Below the pieces are notes generated by a model. The model was not told the DNA's origin. It saw nothing but the letters and a program-made list of their open reading frames with translations, and did not search any database. From Kytococcus sedentarius DSM 20547 (GTDB lineage: Bacteria > Actinomycetota > Actinomycetes > Actinomycetales > Dermatophilaceae), in contig NC_013169.1 in assembly GCF_000023925.1 (NCBI RefSeq), forward strand, positions 2,232,001 to 2,296,000: a DNA stretch of 64,000 nt, given 5' to 3'. This document shows positions 46,510-53,963 of this stretch, piece by piece. The translations under genes were made by a program, and so were the position numbers. Each line of letters starts with the position of its first letter. Positions within the stretch are counted from its first letter, which is position 1.

Positions 46510-46709
46510 GCTGTGGCGTCCCGGAGATCGACCGTCCGATCACACAGGTCGGCCACCAACGGATCGTGCGTGGCCAGCACTCCCGCCAGCTGTCGCGAAC
46601 GGATCCGCTGCGTGAGCAGGAGGGCGATCTCTCGGGCGTTGTCCTGGTCCAGGCTCGCGGTGGGCTCGTCGGCCACCAAGACCCGGGCTGAGTCGCGCAC
46701 CAAGGCCCG
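46506..46709 (-). pseudogene. ABC transporter ATPase, 3' part (interrupted by IS)
   Basis: The frame gives RALVRDSARVLVADEPTASL, DQDNAREIALLL and THDPLVADLCDRTVDL: Walker B, D-loop and switch His of a LolD/MacB-type ATPase. It connects in frame to the 5' part at 47957-48416 once the IS and one copy of the 4-bp duplication are removed (456 + 204 nt = 220 codons with the stop). It stops at 46506, overlapping the permease start. Confidence 0.92.
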
Positions 46710-46722
46710 TGAGCCGCCCCCT

Positions 46723-47544
46723 TCATTCGGTCCGGACGTTCTGTGAGTCGTCGGTTTCCATTTGATGGGTGCACTGCCGAGCGTACTCGGCTGGGGTTAG
46801 GTAGCCGAGCGAGGAGTGCCGGCGGTGGTGGTTGTACTCGTCCTTCCAGTCGCCGATGATGACCTGTGCGTGCAGCAGCGAGTAGAAGCTGTTGATGTTG
46901 AGGCACTCGTCGCGGATCCGGCTGTTGAACGACTCGACGTACCCGTTGCGCCACGGCGAGCCCGGAGGGATGTAGGACAGGCCGGTGCGGGTGCCGGCCC
47001 AGTCGGCCATCGCCTCGCTGATGAACTCCGGCCCGTTGTCCGACCTGAGCACCGCCGGGGCGCCCCGGGCGGCGACGAGGTCCTCGAGGTGGGCGGTGAG
47101 TCGGTCGGCGGTAATCGAGCGCTCCACGAGGCCGCCGATGCACTCCCGGGTGTGTTCGTCGACGATCGAGCAGATCTTGATCGGTCGTCCGTGCTCGTCG
47201 GCGTCGAACTGGAAGTCCACCGCCCACACCACGTTCGGCGCGTCCGCCGTCGGCGCGTCGACGGTCGAGGACCCGACGCGCTTGCGTCGACGCCGCTGCG
47301 GGACCCGGAGCCCTTCGTCACGCCACAGGCGTTGGATCTTCTTGTGGTTCACCACCCACCCCTCGGCGCGGGCGTCGTGATACGCCCGCCGATACCCGTA
47401 GCGGGGATGGTCCTTCGCCCAGGCGCGCAGCCACTCCCTGAGCGCCCGATCCGGGTCCGTGACCGTGTCGCCCTTGAGCGGTCGCCGGTACGCGGAGCGG
47501 CTCAGCCCGACCAGACGGCACGCCATCCGTTCGCTCACCCGCAA
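46723..47544 (-). CDS. IS3-family transposase OrfB (DDE integrase core)
   Basis: 273 residues from the first in-frame initiation codon (TTG at 47544); the frame itself continues open to about 47600, where it joins orfA. An N-terminal HTH_21-type region (RMACRLVGLSRSAYRR, HPRYGYRRAYHDARAEG) precedes the rve domain with DDE residues in VWAVDFQFDADEHG, VLRSDNGPEFIS and SPWRNGYVESFNSRIRDE. The C-terminus HHRRHSSLGYLTPAEYARQ is the usual IS3 ending. The active transposase is the OrfAB fusion made by -1 frameshifting. Confidence 0.95.
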   Translation of the reverse strand: MRVSERMACRLVGLSRSAYRRPLKGDTVTDPDRALREWLRAWAKDHPRYGYRRAYHDARAEGWVVNHKKIQRLWRDEGLRVPQRRRRKRVGSSTVDAPTADAPNVVWAVDFQFDADEHGRPIKICSIVDEHTRECIGGLVERSITADRLTAHLEDLVAARGAPAVLRSDNGPEFISEAMADWAGTRTGLSYIPPGSPWRNGYVESFNSRIRDECLNINSFYSLLHAQVIIGDWKDEYNHHRRHSSLGYLTPAEYARQCTHQMETDDSQNVRTE

Positions 47545-47588
47545 CTTGCGCTTGAGGTGATCGACGGCGGCGCGGCGCCTGTCCGGGC

Positions 47589-47873
47589 TTAGAAGTTTCC
47601 CTCAGCCAGCTCCTTGAGCGCGGCCTTCTCCAGCTCCGCTTCCGCGAGCAGACGCTTCAGGGTCGCGTTCTGCTTCTCCAACTCCTTCAGGCGCTTTGCG
47701 TCGTCGGCCTTGAGGCCGCCGTACTGGTTCCGCCACCGGTAGTACGTCTGCTCGGACACCCCCAGCTCCCGGCACACCGCCGCGACGTCCTGACCATCGG
47801 TGAGCATCCTGTCGGCCTGCCCGAGCTTACGGACGACCTGCTCCGGGGTGTGACGCTTCCTGCTGTTCGTCAT
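47589..47873 (-). CDS. IS3-family transposase OrfA (helix-turn-helix, leucine zipper)
   Basis: 94 residues from ATG at 47873. KRHTPEQVVRKLGQADRM, AAVCRELGVSEQTYYRWRNQ (HTH) and a leucine zipper (RLKELEKQNATLKRLLAEAE) are typical of IS3 OrfA. The stop TAA at 47589-47591 follows the slippery heptamer GGGAAAC. Confidence 0.93.
   Translation of the reverse strand: MTNSRKRHTPEQVVRKLGQADRMLTDGQDVAAVCRELGVSEQTYYRWRNQYGGLKADDAKRLKELEKQNATLKRLLAEAELEKAALKELAEGNF
47595..47601 (-). other. -1 programmed frameshift site of the IS transposase
   Basis: The heptamer G GGA AAC (form X XXY YYZ) lies two codons before the orfA stop. Slipping to GGG AAA enters the orfB frame, which has a TGA just upstream and none downstream until the orfB end. 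This places fusion exactly here. Confidence 0.75.
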
Positions 47874-47956
47874 GATCTGACCAGTCTCCCTGCCCGCGAC
47901 CGCGGGCAACAGGACGACTCTCATAACGACTGGACCCACGAAACGGGGTCAGCCCA

Positions 47957-48416
47957 CCCGGGCAATCGCCACCCGCTGCGCCTGGCCACCCGAGATCTCA
48001 TCGACCCGCTTGCCCTCGTGCCCGGACAACCCGACCTGCGCCAAGGACTCCCGGGCCTTCTCGAGCGCCGCTCCACGAGGAGTACCGTCGAACAACAGCG
48101 TGACCGCCACGTTCTCCTCGATCGAGAGTTCCGGAAGCAGGCCCGGGGACTGGTAGGTCACCCCGATGAGCTCTCGCCGGACCCGGGCTCGCTGTCCACT
48201 GTTCAAGGAGCTCACCTCGCGTCCGGCCACCGTGACCGTGCCTGAAGTGGGCTTCTGCATGCCCACCAAGCAGCTCAGGATGCTGGTCTTGCCCGACCCG
48301 CTCGGCCCCATCAGCGCCACACACTCCCCTGGCGCCACCCGCAGGCTGAACCCCTCCACCACCACAGTGGACCCGTACCGGACGCCCAGCTCCTCGATCT
48401 CCACTCCGCCCATCAT
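47957..48416 (-). pseudogene. ABC transporter ATPase, 5' part (interrupted by IS)
   Basis: Starts at tandem ATG codons (48416/48413) after GGAGGA. Walker A ALMGPSGSGKTSILSCL, Q-loop VTYQSPGLLPELSIEENV and signature DEISGGQAQRVAIA are intact; the frame then enters the IS and stops within it. Only the pre-Walker-B part is made, so no ATP hydrolysis is expected. The type is that of ATPases serving FtsX-like exporters (LolD/MacB, bacteriocin immunity). Confidence 0.92.
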
Positions 48417-48431
48417 TCCTCCACATCACGG

Positions 48432-48467
48432 GGCGTGGTGGGGGCTGGGTGCCACCACCACCACGCC
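48432..48467 (-). terminator. Hairpin between peptide gene and ABC ATPase
   Basis: A 10-bp perfect stem (48432-48441 GGCGTGGTGG with 48458-48467) and a 16-nt loop lie 17 bp after the peptide stop and before the ATPase start on the reverse strand. It may attenuate read-through from the peptide gene into the transporter genes. Confidence 0.5.
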
Positions 48468-48483
48468 GCGCGTACTCCTTGCG

Positions 48484-48814
48484 TCACTTGGCGCGACGGA
48501 AGGAATCGCAGGTGTCGTTCCAGAAGTTGAGCTTGCACGCACGGAACTCGTAGAAGCTACCCGAGCCGTACGTGGCTCCGGTGCAGGCCGCGCCTCCGTC
48601 GTTGTCCCGCTGGAAGTTTGTGGCGCCGCCGTAGTGGTGCGTCTGAGCCTCCGTCTGGTGCCCGTCCGCTGACGTGTCGCAGGCGTAGATCGAGGAGGTA
48701 CCCGCAGCCTTGGCGTGGCCCACCCGTCGTGTAGCTCCAGGTGGTTTCAGCAGCTGCCGGCAAGCCAGCGAGGGCCACTGAACCGAGGATCGCTCCGGCC
48801 ATCTTCATCTTCAT
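48484..48814 (-). pseudogene. Small secreted Cys-containing peptide gene with frameshift
   Basis: ATG at 48814 has AAGGAG 6 nt upstream. The signal peptide MKMKMAGAILGSVALAGLPA with cut near AAA-ET leads to TTWSYTTGG; then one G too many in GGTGGGCC (48718-48723) shifts the frame. Removing it continues as HAKAAGTSSIYACDTSADGH, QTEAQTHHYGGATNFQRDND, then GGAACTGATYGSGSFYEF and RACKLNFWNDTCDSFRRAK to the stop at 48484. The mature peptide would be about 87 residues with four Cys in the ACDT...C...RAC...DTC pattern seen in small secreted actinobacterial proteins of unknown role. It directly precedes the ABC exporter genes. Confidence 0.65.
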
Positions 48815-48875
48815 CGGATTCTCCTTGTGTGTGGTGTCCCTCGCGCCGGGGGAACACCACCCAGCCAGCCTCATC

Positions 48876-48891
48876 GTGTGTGTGTGTGTGT
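48876..48891. repeat. (GT)8 dinucleotide tract next to a perfect -35
   Basis: Eight GT units on the forward strand. On the reverse strand the tract begins inside TTGACA (48889-48894) and makes up most of the spacer to a weak -10 candidate GAGGCT, 16 nt away. Slippage would change promoter spacing of the peptide gene. Confidence 0.6.
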
Positions 48892-49116
48892 CAAGTCACA
48901 ACGCACCGTTCCTGCCCGGGGGCAGCTCGCATGACAGCGGTTCGACAGCATGGACGGGACGCCGTACCCCGCGCCGACCCACCCACGACCACTCGATGGC
49001 GACGCGGTCACCGGGTGAGCCCCTCCCGTGTGGCGACCTGGTCACCCAAGCCCTTCCCGTGCGACGAAGCGGTCGCCCTGGCGGCCACAACGCCACACGC
49101 CTGACCACCCTGACGA
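48892..49116. other. Gene-free stretch between peptide promoter and ABC-2 exporter
   Basis: The 359-bp gene-free region 48815-49173 holds the peptide leader, the GT tract and the exporter terminator. The central 225 bp contain only short frames without ribosome sites or family resemblance. I see no RNA gene or repeat here. Confidence 0.4.
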
Positions 49117-49156
49117 CCACTGCGCCGCACTCGGCCGGCCACGTGTGGCGCAGTGG
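49117..49156 (-). terminator. Terminator after ABC-2 exporter permease
   Basis: A perfect 10-bp stem (49117-49126 CCACTGCGCC with 49147-49156) with a 20-nt loop starts 17 bp past the permease stop on the reverse strand. Confidence 0.6.
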
Positions 49157-49173
49157 CTACTGGGACCCCGGGG

Positions 49174-49905
49174 TCACTCCGTCCGGCGCGGCAGGGTCAG
49201 CGCCGCGCCCACCAGCGCCACCACCGCGAACCCCAGCAGCACCGCCAACGGCTGCCACAGGTCCGCACCCACCTCGGCCTGGTCCCGCACGGCCGCCACC
49301 GCGTCCACCGCATAGCTCAACGGCAGCACGGCGCTGACCCACTCCAGCACCCGCGGCAGCCCCTCCCGCGGCACCAGCAACCCGCACAGCAGGAACTGCG
49401 GCAGCACGAACGCCGGCATGAACTGCACCGCCTGGAACTCCGTCCGCGCGAACGCGCTCGCCAACAACCCCAGCGCGGTCCCCAGGAAGGACGCCGCCAG
49501 CGCGACCACCACCAGCGCCCACCACGGCCCGGCCACCTCCAGCCCCACCCACCAGGCCACCAGCGAGGTCGCGGTGGTCTGCAGCACCGTCATCACCAGG
49601 AAGGCCAGCGCGTACCCGGCCAGCAGGTCCAGCCGCGCCAGGGGGGTGGTCAGCAACCGCTCCAAGGTGCCGGACTGCCGCTCACGCAGGGTGGCAATCG
49701 AGGTGACCACGAACATCACCACGAACGGGAAGATCGGCAGCAGCACCGGCCCGATCCGGTCGTACACGCCGGAGAAGTCGAACACCCACCCCAGCAGCGC
49801 CAGGAGCGCCGCGGGCACCACCACCAACAGCGCCATCGTCCGCTTGTCGCCCACCAGTTGGCGCAGCACTCGGCGCGCCGTGGCCAGGGTCCGCACCGCG
49901 TTCAT
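49174..49905 (-). CDS. ABC-2 type exporter permease
   Basis: 243 residues with about six TM helices. RERQSGTLERLLTTPLARLD is the ABC-2 signature before TM3, and FMPAFVLPQFLLCGLLVPREGLP and VSAVLPLSYAVDA mark the conserved second half. It overlaps the ATPase gene by 4 bp and forms a homodimeric drug or lipid exporter with it. It is followed by a hairpin terminator. Confidence 0.88.
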   Translation of the reverse strand: MNAVRTLATARRVLRQLVGDKRTMALLVVVPAALLALLGWVFDFSGVYDRIGPVLLPIFPFVVMFVVTSIATLRERQSGTLERLLTTPLARLDLLAGYALAFLVMTVLQTTATSLVAWWVGLEVAGPWWALVVVALAASFLGTALGLLASAFARTEFQAVQFMPAFVLPQFLLCGLLVPREGLPRVLEWVSAVLPLSYAVDAVAAVRDQAEVGADLWQPLAVLLGFAVVALVGAALTLPRRTE

Positions 49906-50753
49906 CGCTCGTCCTCCTCGATCAGCCGGAGGAAGGCCCCCTCGGCGTCCTGCGCGCCGGTCCGTTCCAGCAGCTCCGATGGGGTGAGCTCAGCCAGCAC
50001 CCGTCCCTCGCGCAGGAGCAGCAACCGGTCGCACCGGGTTGCCTCGTCCATGACGTGGCTGGAGACCAGCAGCGTCCGCCCCTGGCCCGCGAGCTCGGCG
50101 AAGAGCTCCCACAGCGAACGTCGCAGCACCGGGTCCAGCCCGACCGTGGGCTCGTCCAGCACCAGCACCCGCGGGTCGGCCACCAATGCCGCGGCGAGCG
50201 ACACCCGGGAGGCCTGGCCGCCGGAGAGCGACGCCACCCGCGCCCCGGCGTGGGAGCCCAGGTCGACCTGCGCCAGAGTGCGCTCCACCGCATCGGCCCG
50301 GGCGGGACCACGCAACCCGGCGAGGGTGGCGAAGTAGTCCAGGTTCGCGCGCACGGACAGGTCGGCGTAGACGGCCGGGGACTGCGTCACGTAGCCCACC
50401 CGGCGCCGGTTGGCCGGCGACCGGGCGGGCTCGCCCAGCACCGTCACCGCACCGGCAGCGACCTCCTGCACCCCGACGATCGCCCGGATGAGGGTGGACT
50501 TGCCGCTGCCCGAGGGGCCGAGGAGCCCCGTGACCTGCCCGGCGGGGACGTCGAGGTCGATGCCGGGGAGCACCTCGCGCCCGCCCCGCACCACCCGCAG
50601 GCCCCGGACCCGGACCGCGGGGTCGGGTGCGGCGGATGCGGGAGGGGCGTCGGGTGCGGCAGAGGCGGCGGACGCCGGGCCGTCGTAGGAGCCGACGCGC
50701 TCCACGGTGGGGGTGGGACCCGTGGCCCCCCGGGTGCTGTGCGCCGGGCTCAT
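49902..50753 (-). CDS. ABC-2 exporter ATPase
   Basis: 283 residues; ATG at 50753 follows GGAGGAGG. After about 45 Ala/Pro-rich residues the ATPase starts at VRVRGLRVVRGG; Walker A GLLGPSGSGKST, Q-loop GYVTQSPAVYADLSVRANL, signature ASLSGGQASR, Walker B VLVLDEPTVGLDP and switch His SSHVMDEA. This is the drug-exporter (DrrA-like) class. It is divergent from a TetR gene, with an operator-like palindrome just upstream, so TetR repression relieved by an exported compound is likely. Confidence 0.9.
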   Translation of the reverse strand: MSPAHSTRGATGPTPTVERVGSYDGPASAASAAPDAPPASAAPDPAVRVRGLRVVRGGREVLPGIDLDVPAGQVTGLLGPSGSGKSTLIRAIVGVQEVAAGAVTVLGEPARSPANRRRVGYVTQSPAVYADLSVRANLDYFATLAGLRGPARADAVERTLAQVDLGSHAGARVASLSGGQASRVSLAAALVADPRVLVLDEPTVGLDPVLRRSLWELFAELAGQGRTLLVSSHVMDEATRCDRLLLLREGRVLAELTPSELLERTGAQDAEGAFLRLIEEDER

Positions 50754-50769
50754 GCCGCCTCCTCCAAAA

Positions 50770-50783
50770 AGAATGATCGTTCT
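50770..50783. promoter_or_regulatory. Palindromic operator for TetR regulator
   Basis: AGAATGATCGTTCT is a near-perfect 14-bp inverted repeat (one mismatched pair) in an AT-rich patch between the exporter ATPase start (50753) and the TetR start (50845). Its position between divergent genes fits repression of both. Confidence 0.6.
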
Positions 50784-50844
50784 CGATGATAGACCCCTCC
50801 GACCCGGCAGCACAAACAGAACACCTGATCGCTATGGTTCGCCG

Positions 50845-51444
50845 ATGCCCCGCCTGACCCCGGAACGCCGTGCAGCCCAGCGCCAGCGCATCGTCGACGC
50901 CGCCCGCACCGTCATGCTCCGCGAGGGACTGCCGGGCACGTCCATGGCGCAGGTGATCGAGGAGTCCGGGCTCTCCGCCGGGGCGATCTACGGCTACTTC
51001 GCCAGCAAGGACGAGTTGGTGCTGGGTGTGGCCCTGGACGTCATCAGCACCCGCCTCTCCGGCATGGACGAGCTCGCCGCCCGGCGCCCGGTCCCGCCCC
51101 CGGCGCAGGCGCTGGGGGACTTCGTCGAGGCCCTCCCCCGCGGCGACGAGGGCCGGCTGGTGCTGGAGATCTGGGCCGCCGCCGCCCGCAGCCCCGAGCT
51201 GCTGGAGCGCACCAGCAAGGTGTTCGCCGGCCTCAGCCAGGGCGCCACCGTCTACCTGGAGGCATGGTTCACCGAGGGGATCGGGCTGCCACCGGACGCC
51301 GCAACAGCCCGCAGCCAGGAGGCCCTGCTCGCACTGCTGGGCATCGCCCAGGGCTACATCGTGCAGTCGACCATCCTGCCCGTGGATGCCACCGCCTACC
51401 GCCGCTCCATCGCAGCACTCCTCGGCGAGCCCGATGTCGACTGA
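50845..51444 (+). CDS. TetR/AcrR-family transcriptional regulator
   Basis: 199 residues; TATGGT 6 nt before the ATG suggests leaderless transcription. HTH: RIVDAARTVMLREGLPGTSM, AQVIEESGLSAGAIYGYFAS, KDELVLGVAL. The C-terminal ligand domain ends LLGIAQGYIVQSTILP, which is of the AcrR-like type. It is divergent from the ABC-2 exporter and overlaps an MFS gene by 11 bp, so it probably controls both exporters in response to a small toxic molecule. Confidence 0.9.
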   Translation: MPRLTPERRAAQRQRIVDAARTVMLREGLPGTSMAQVIEESGLSAGAIYGYFASKDELVLGVALDVISTRLSGMDELAARRPVPPPAQALGDFVEALPRGDEGRLVLEIWAAAARSPELLERTSKVFAGLSQGATVYLEAWFTEGIGLPPDAATARSQEALLALLGIAQGYIVQSTILPVDATAYRRSIAALLGEPDVD

Positions 51445-52726
51445 CCAGTCCGGGCGGCTGTGGAACGCCGTCGTATCCGACCCGCGCGCCGGCATCGAGG
51501 ACCTGGACGACGGCGCCCGCCGCGCCCTGCCCCGCAACGGCCCCCGCATCCTCGGCGCCACCTCGCTGCTCAACACGGCCGACCAGCTCGTCCACCCGCC
51601 CACGGTGCTCACCTGGGCACTGACGGGCCTCGGCGCGCCCGGGTGGGCCGTCGGACTGCTCGTGCCGGTGCGGGAATCGGGCTCGATGCTGCCCCAGTCC
51701 GCCCTCACGCCCTGGGTGCGCTCCCACCGGCGCCGCCACCGGGTGGTCGCGCTCGGCGCGCTGCTCCAGGCGGCGGGCGCGGCCGGCATCGCGGCCTTCC
51801 TCGCGCTGAGCACCGGCCTGGTGGTCGGGCTCGGCGTGCTGGTGAGCCTGGCGCTGCTGGCCGGTGGGCGCGCGGTCACCTCCCTGGCGAGCAAGGACAC
51901 CCAGGGGCGCACGATCCCCAAGGGGCAGCGCGGCCAGCTCACCGGCACGGCGACCGTGGTGGCCGGCGCGCTGGCCCTCACGGTCGGCCTCGCGCTGCGC
52001 CTGCTGGGCGACGGGACCGCCCCGCACCACCTGGCCTGGCTGGCCGCCGGGGCGGCGGGCCTGTTCGTCGGGGTGGCCGCCCTGTGGGAGCGCGTCGAGG
52101 AGACCCCGCAGGAGCCCGATGCCGACCACACCCCACCCCAGCCGTGGACGCTGTGGCGCACCGCGCCGGACTTCCGCGCCTTCGTGGTGGTGCGCTCCCT
52201 GCTGCTCGTGACCGCTCTGGCCCCGACCTTCCTGGTGGCCGCCGCAGCCACCCAGAACTCCTCCCCGCTGACGGGGCTGGCCCCCTTCGTGCTGGGCACC
52301 GGGCTGGCCTCGATGCTGGGCGGCCGGCTGGTGGGCCGCGCCGCCGACCACTCCAGCCGGCTGCTGATGGCGTGGGCCTCCGCCGCGGCGACGGCCGTGC
52401 TGGCGGTGACCCTTGCCCTGGCGCTGTGGCTGCCTGACTCGGTGATGGTGTGGGTGCTGCCCGCCGCATACTTCCTGGTGACCCTGGCGCACACCGCCGT
52501 GCGGACCGGGCGCAAGACCTACTTGGTGGACATGGCGACCGGCGACACCCGCACGGCGTACACGGCGGCGGGGAACACCCTCATCGGCGGCGTGCTGTTG
52601 GTGGTCGGACTGGTCGCGGGCGCGCTGGCCGGGCTGACCCCGTGGTGGCCGCTGGCGTTCCTCACCGGGCTGGGAGCGCTCGGGGCCGTGATGGGGCTGC
52701 GGCTGCCGGAGGTCTCGCGGGGCTGA
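51434..52726 (+). CDS. MFS transporter
   Basis: 430 residues from ATG at 51434, overlapping the TetR stop by 11 bp. An N-terminal 35-residue tail leads to LGATSLLNTADQLVHPPTVL and WAVGLLVPVRESGSMLPQSA; the protein has about 12 TM helices with a central loop (EETPQEPDADHTPPQPWTLW). AVTSLASKDTQGRTIPKGQR and AVRTGRKTYLVDMATGDTRT are characteristic segments of a poorly characterised MFS group. The substrate is unknown; co-transcription with TetR suggests efflux. Confidence 0.8.
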   Translation: MSTDQSGRLWNAVVSDPRAGIEDLDDGARRALPRNGPRILGATSLLNTADQLVHPPTVLTWALTGLGAPGWAVGLLVPVRESGSMLPQSALTPWVRSHRRRHRVVALGALLQAAGAAGIAAFLALSTGLVVGLGVLVSLALLAGGRAVTSLASKDTQGRTIPKGQRGQLTGTATVVAGALALTVGLALRLLGDGTAPHHLAWLAAGAAGLFVGVAALWERVEETPQEPDADHTPPQPWTLWRTAPDFRAFVVVRSLLLVTALAPTFLVAAAATQNSSPLTGLAPFVLGTGLASMLGGRLVGRAADHSSRLLMAWASAAATAVLAVTLALALWLPDSVMVWVLPAAYFLVTLAHTAVRTGRKTYLVDMATGDTRTAYTAAGNTLIGGVLLVVGLVAGALAGLTPWWPLAFLTGLGALGAVMGLRLPEVSRG

Positions 52727-52755
52727 GCCAGGCGCCACCCCCCTCCCGCATCGTG

Positions 52756-52774
52756 TTAGGTTTGCCTTCCCTTC
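52756..52774. promoter_or_regulatory. DtxR/IdeR-type iron box
   Basis: TTAGGTTTGCCTTCCCTTC matches the 19-bp consensus TTAGGTTAGGCTAACCTAA at about 13 positions, with a perfect left half. It lies 38 bp before the binding-protein start, suggesting iron repression of the import operon. Confidence 0.7.
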
Positions 52775-52811
52775 GCACCGGGTGGTGCGAGTTCGTGATC
52801 CAAGGAGAACC

Positions 52812-53963
52812 ATGCGCATCGTGCGTACCGGCGCCGCACTTGCCGCCGCCAGCCTCACCCTGACCGCCTGCTCCACCGGCCCGGCCGGGGACGACGAGAC
52901 GAGCCCCGCATCCTCCTCCGGGGAGTCCTCGCCGGCCAGCAGCGGCAGCGGTTCCGCCGGCTCCGGTGACGAGGGCTCCAGCGACGGTGACGGCGACGAG
53001 GGCGCCGCCACCTTCCCGGTCACCGTCGAGCACGCGCTGGGCAAGACCACCATCGAGGAGGAGCCCACCAGGATCGCCACCCTCGGCTGGTCGGACCACG
53101 ACATCGTCGCGGCGCTGGGCGTGAAGCCCGTCGGTGCCCCGGAGATCACCTGGGGCGGGAACGCGAACAAGTCCACCGACTGGTTCGACAAGAAGGCCAA
53201 TGAGCTCGACGGCGAGATCACTCGCTACTCCGATGCCGACGGCGCCCCCATCGACGAGATCGCCAAGCTCCAGCCCGACCTGATCCTGGCCACGAACTCC
53301 GGCATCACGCCCGAGGAGTACGAGAAGCTCAGCAAGCTGGCCCCCGTGGTGGCCTACCCCGAGCTGGCGTGGGGCACGAGCTGGCAGGACTCCACGAAGC
53401 TCATCGGGCAGGCCATGGGCAAGCCGGCCGAGGCCGAGCAGCTCGTCGCGGACACCGAGCAGAAGATCGCCGACACCGCGACGAAGTACCCCGAGCTCGA
53501 GGGCACCACCGCCGCGTGGGCCTCCTTCGCCGCCACGGACCTCTCGACGTTCAACCTCTACACCACCACCGACAACCGGCCGCGCATGCTCGAGGACCTG
53601 GGCATGGTCAACGCCCCGGTCATCGGCGAGCTCTCGAAGGACGCCTCGAACTTCATGGTGGAGGTCTCCGCGGAGAAGGCCGACACCGTGGAGGCCGACG
53701 TGGTCGTCTTCTACGCCGACGAGACGCTGCCGGCGGACACCGTGGTCAAGAACGACCTGCTCAAGGCCATCCCGGCCTTCACCCGCGGCTCCTACGTGGC
53801 CGCCGACGACCCGGTGGCGTCCTACCCCATGTCCAGCCCCACCCCGCTGAGCATCCCGGTCGCGCTGGAGGAGTTCGTCCCGCAGCTGGCCGAGGCCGCC
53901 CAGAAGGCCCAGGGCGCGCAGGCCTCCGGCGGGTCCGCCAGCGGGGAGCCCTCCTCCGAGTGA
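52812..53963 (+). CDS. Ferric-siderophore-binding lipoprotein
   Basis: 383 residues; AAGGAG precedes ATG at 52812. The lipoprotein signal (GAALAAASLTLTACS) is followed by a 45-residue Ser/Gly/Asp linker, then a class III binding fold: RIATLGWSDHDIVAALGVKP, IDEIAKLQPDLILATNSGIT, YEKLSKLAPVVAYPE and ASFAATDLSTFNLYTTTDNR. It delivers ferric siderophore to the FecCD-type permeases encoded next. It overlaps the first permease gene by GTGA. It closely follows the FepB/FecB/FhuD architecture without indicating which siderophore. Confidence 0.9.
   Translation: MRIVRTGAALAAASLTLTACSTGPAGDDETSPASSSGESSPASSGSGSAGSGDEGSSDGDGDEGAATFPVTVEHALGKTTIEEEPTRIATLGWSDHDIVAALGVKPVGAPEITWGGNANKSTDWFDKKANELDGEITRYSDADGAPIDEIAKLQPDLILATNSGITPEEYEKLSKLAPVVAYPELAWGTSWQDSTKLIGQAMGKPAEAEQLVADTEQKIADTATKYPELEGTTAAWASFAATDLSTFNLYTTTDNRPRMLEDLGMVNAPVIGELSKDASNFMVEVSAEKADTVEADVVVFYADETLPADTVVKNDLLKAIPAFTRGSYVAADDPVASYPMSSPTPLSIPVALEEFVPQLAEAAQKAQGAQASGGSASGEPSSE

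Larger units (their letters stand above)
46710..47956 (-). mobile_element. IS3-family insertion sequence (probably IS407-like group), 1,247 bp
   Basis: It carries orfA and orfB in overlapping -1 frames on the reverse strand. Ends are imperfect inverted repeats: TGGGCTGACCCCG at one end and TGAGCCGCCCCCT at the other, with a better-conserved inner block (GGTCC...CGTT.TG.GAGTCGTC). It is flanked by a 4-bp direct repeat CCCG at 46706-46709 and 47957-47960 (forward strand), the duplication size of the IS407 group. Both frames are open and the DDE residues are present, so the element looks capable of transposition and the insertion recent. Confidence 0.93.

Noticed and set aside
48484-48814. Lactococcin 972-family bacteriocin
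   Set aside because: The context (peptide plus ABC ATPase and permease) fits, but the repaired mature sequence lacks the Trp/Tyr/His pattern of that family and instead has a four-Cys layout seen in other secreted actinobacterial peptides.
48896-49120. 74-residue reverse frame between peptide gene and exporter
   Set aside because: Arg/Pro-rich shadow-type composition, no ribosome site, no promoter, no family resemblance.
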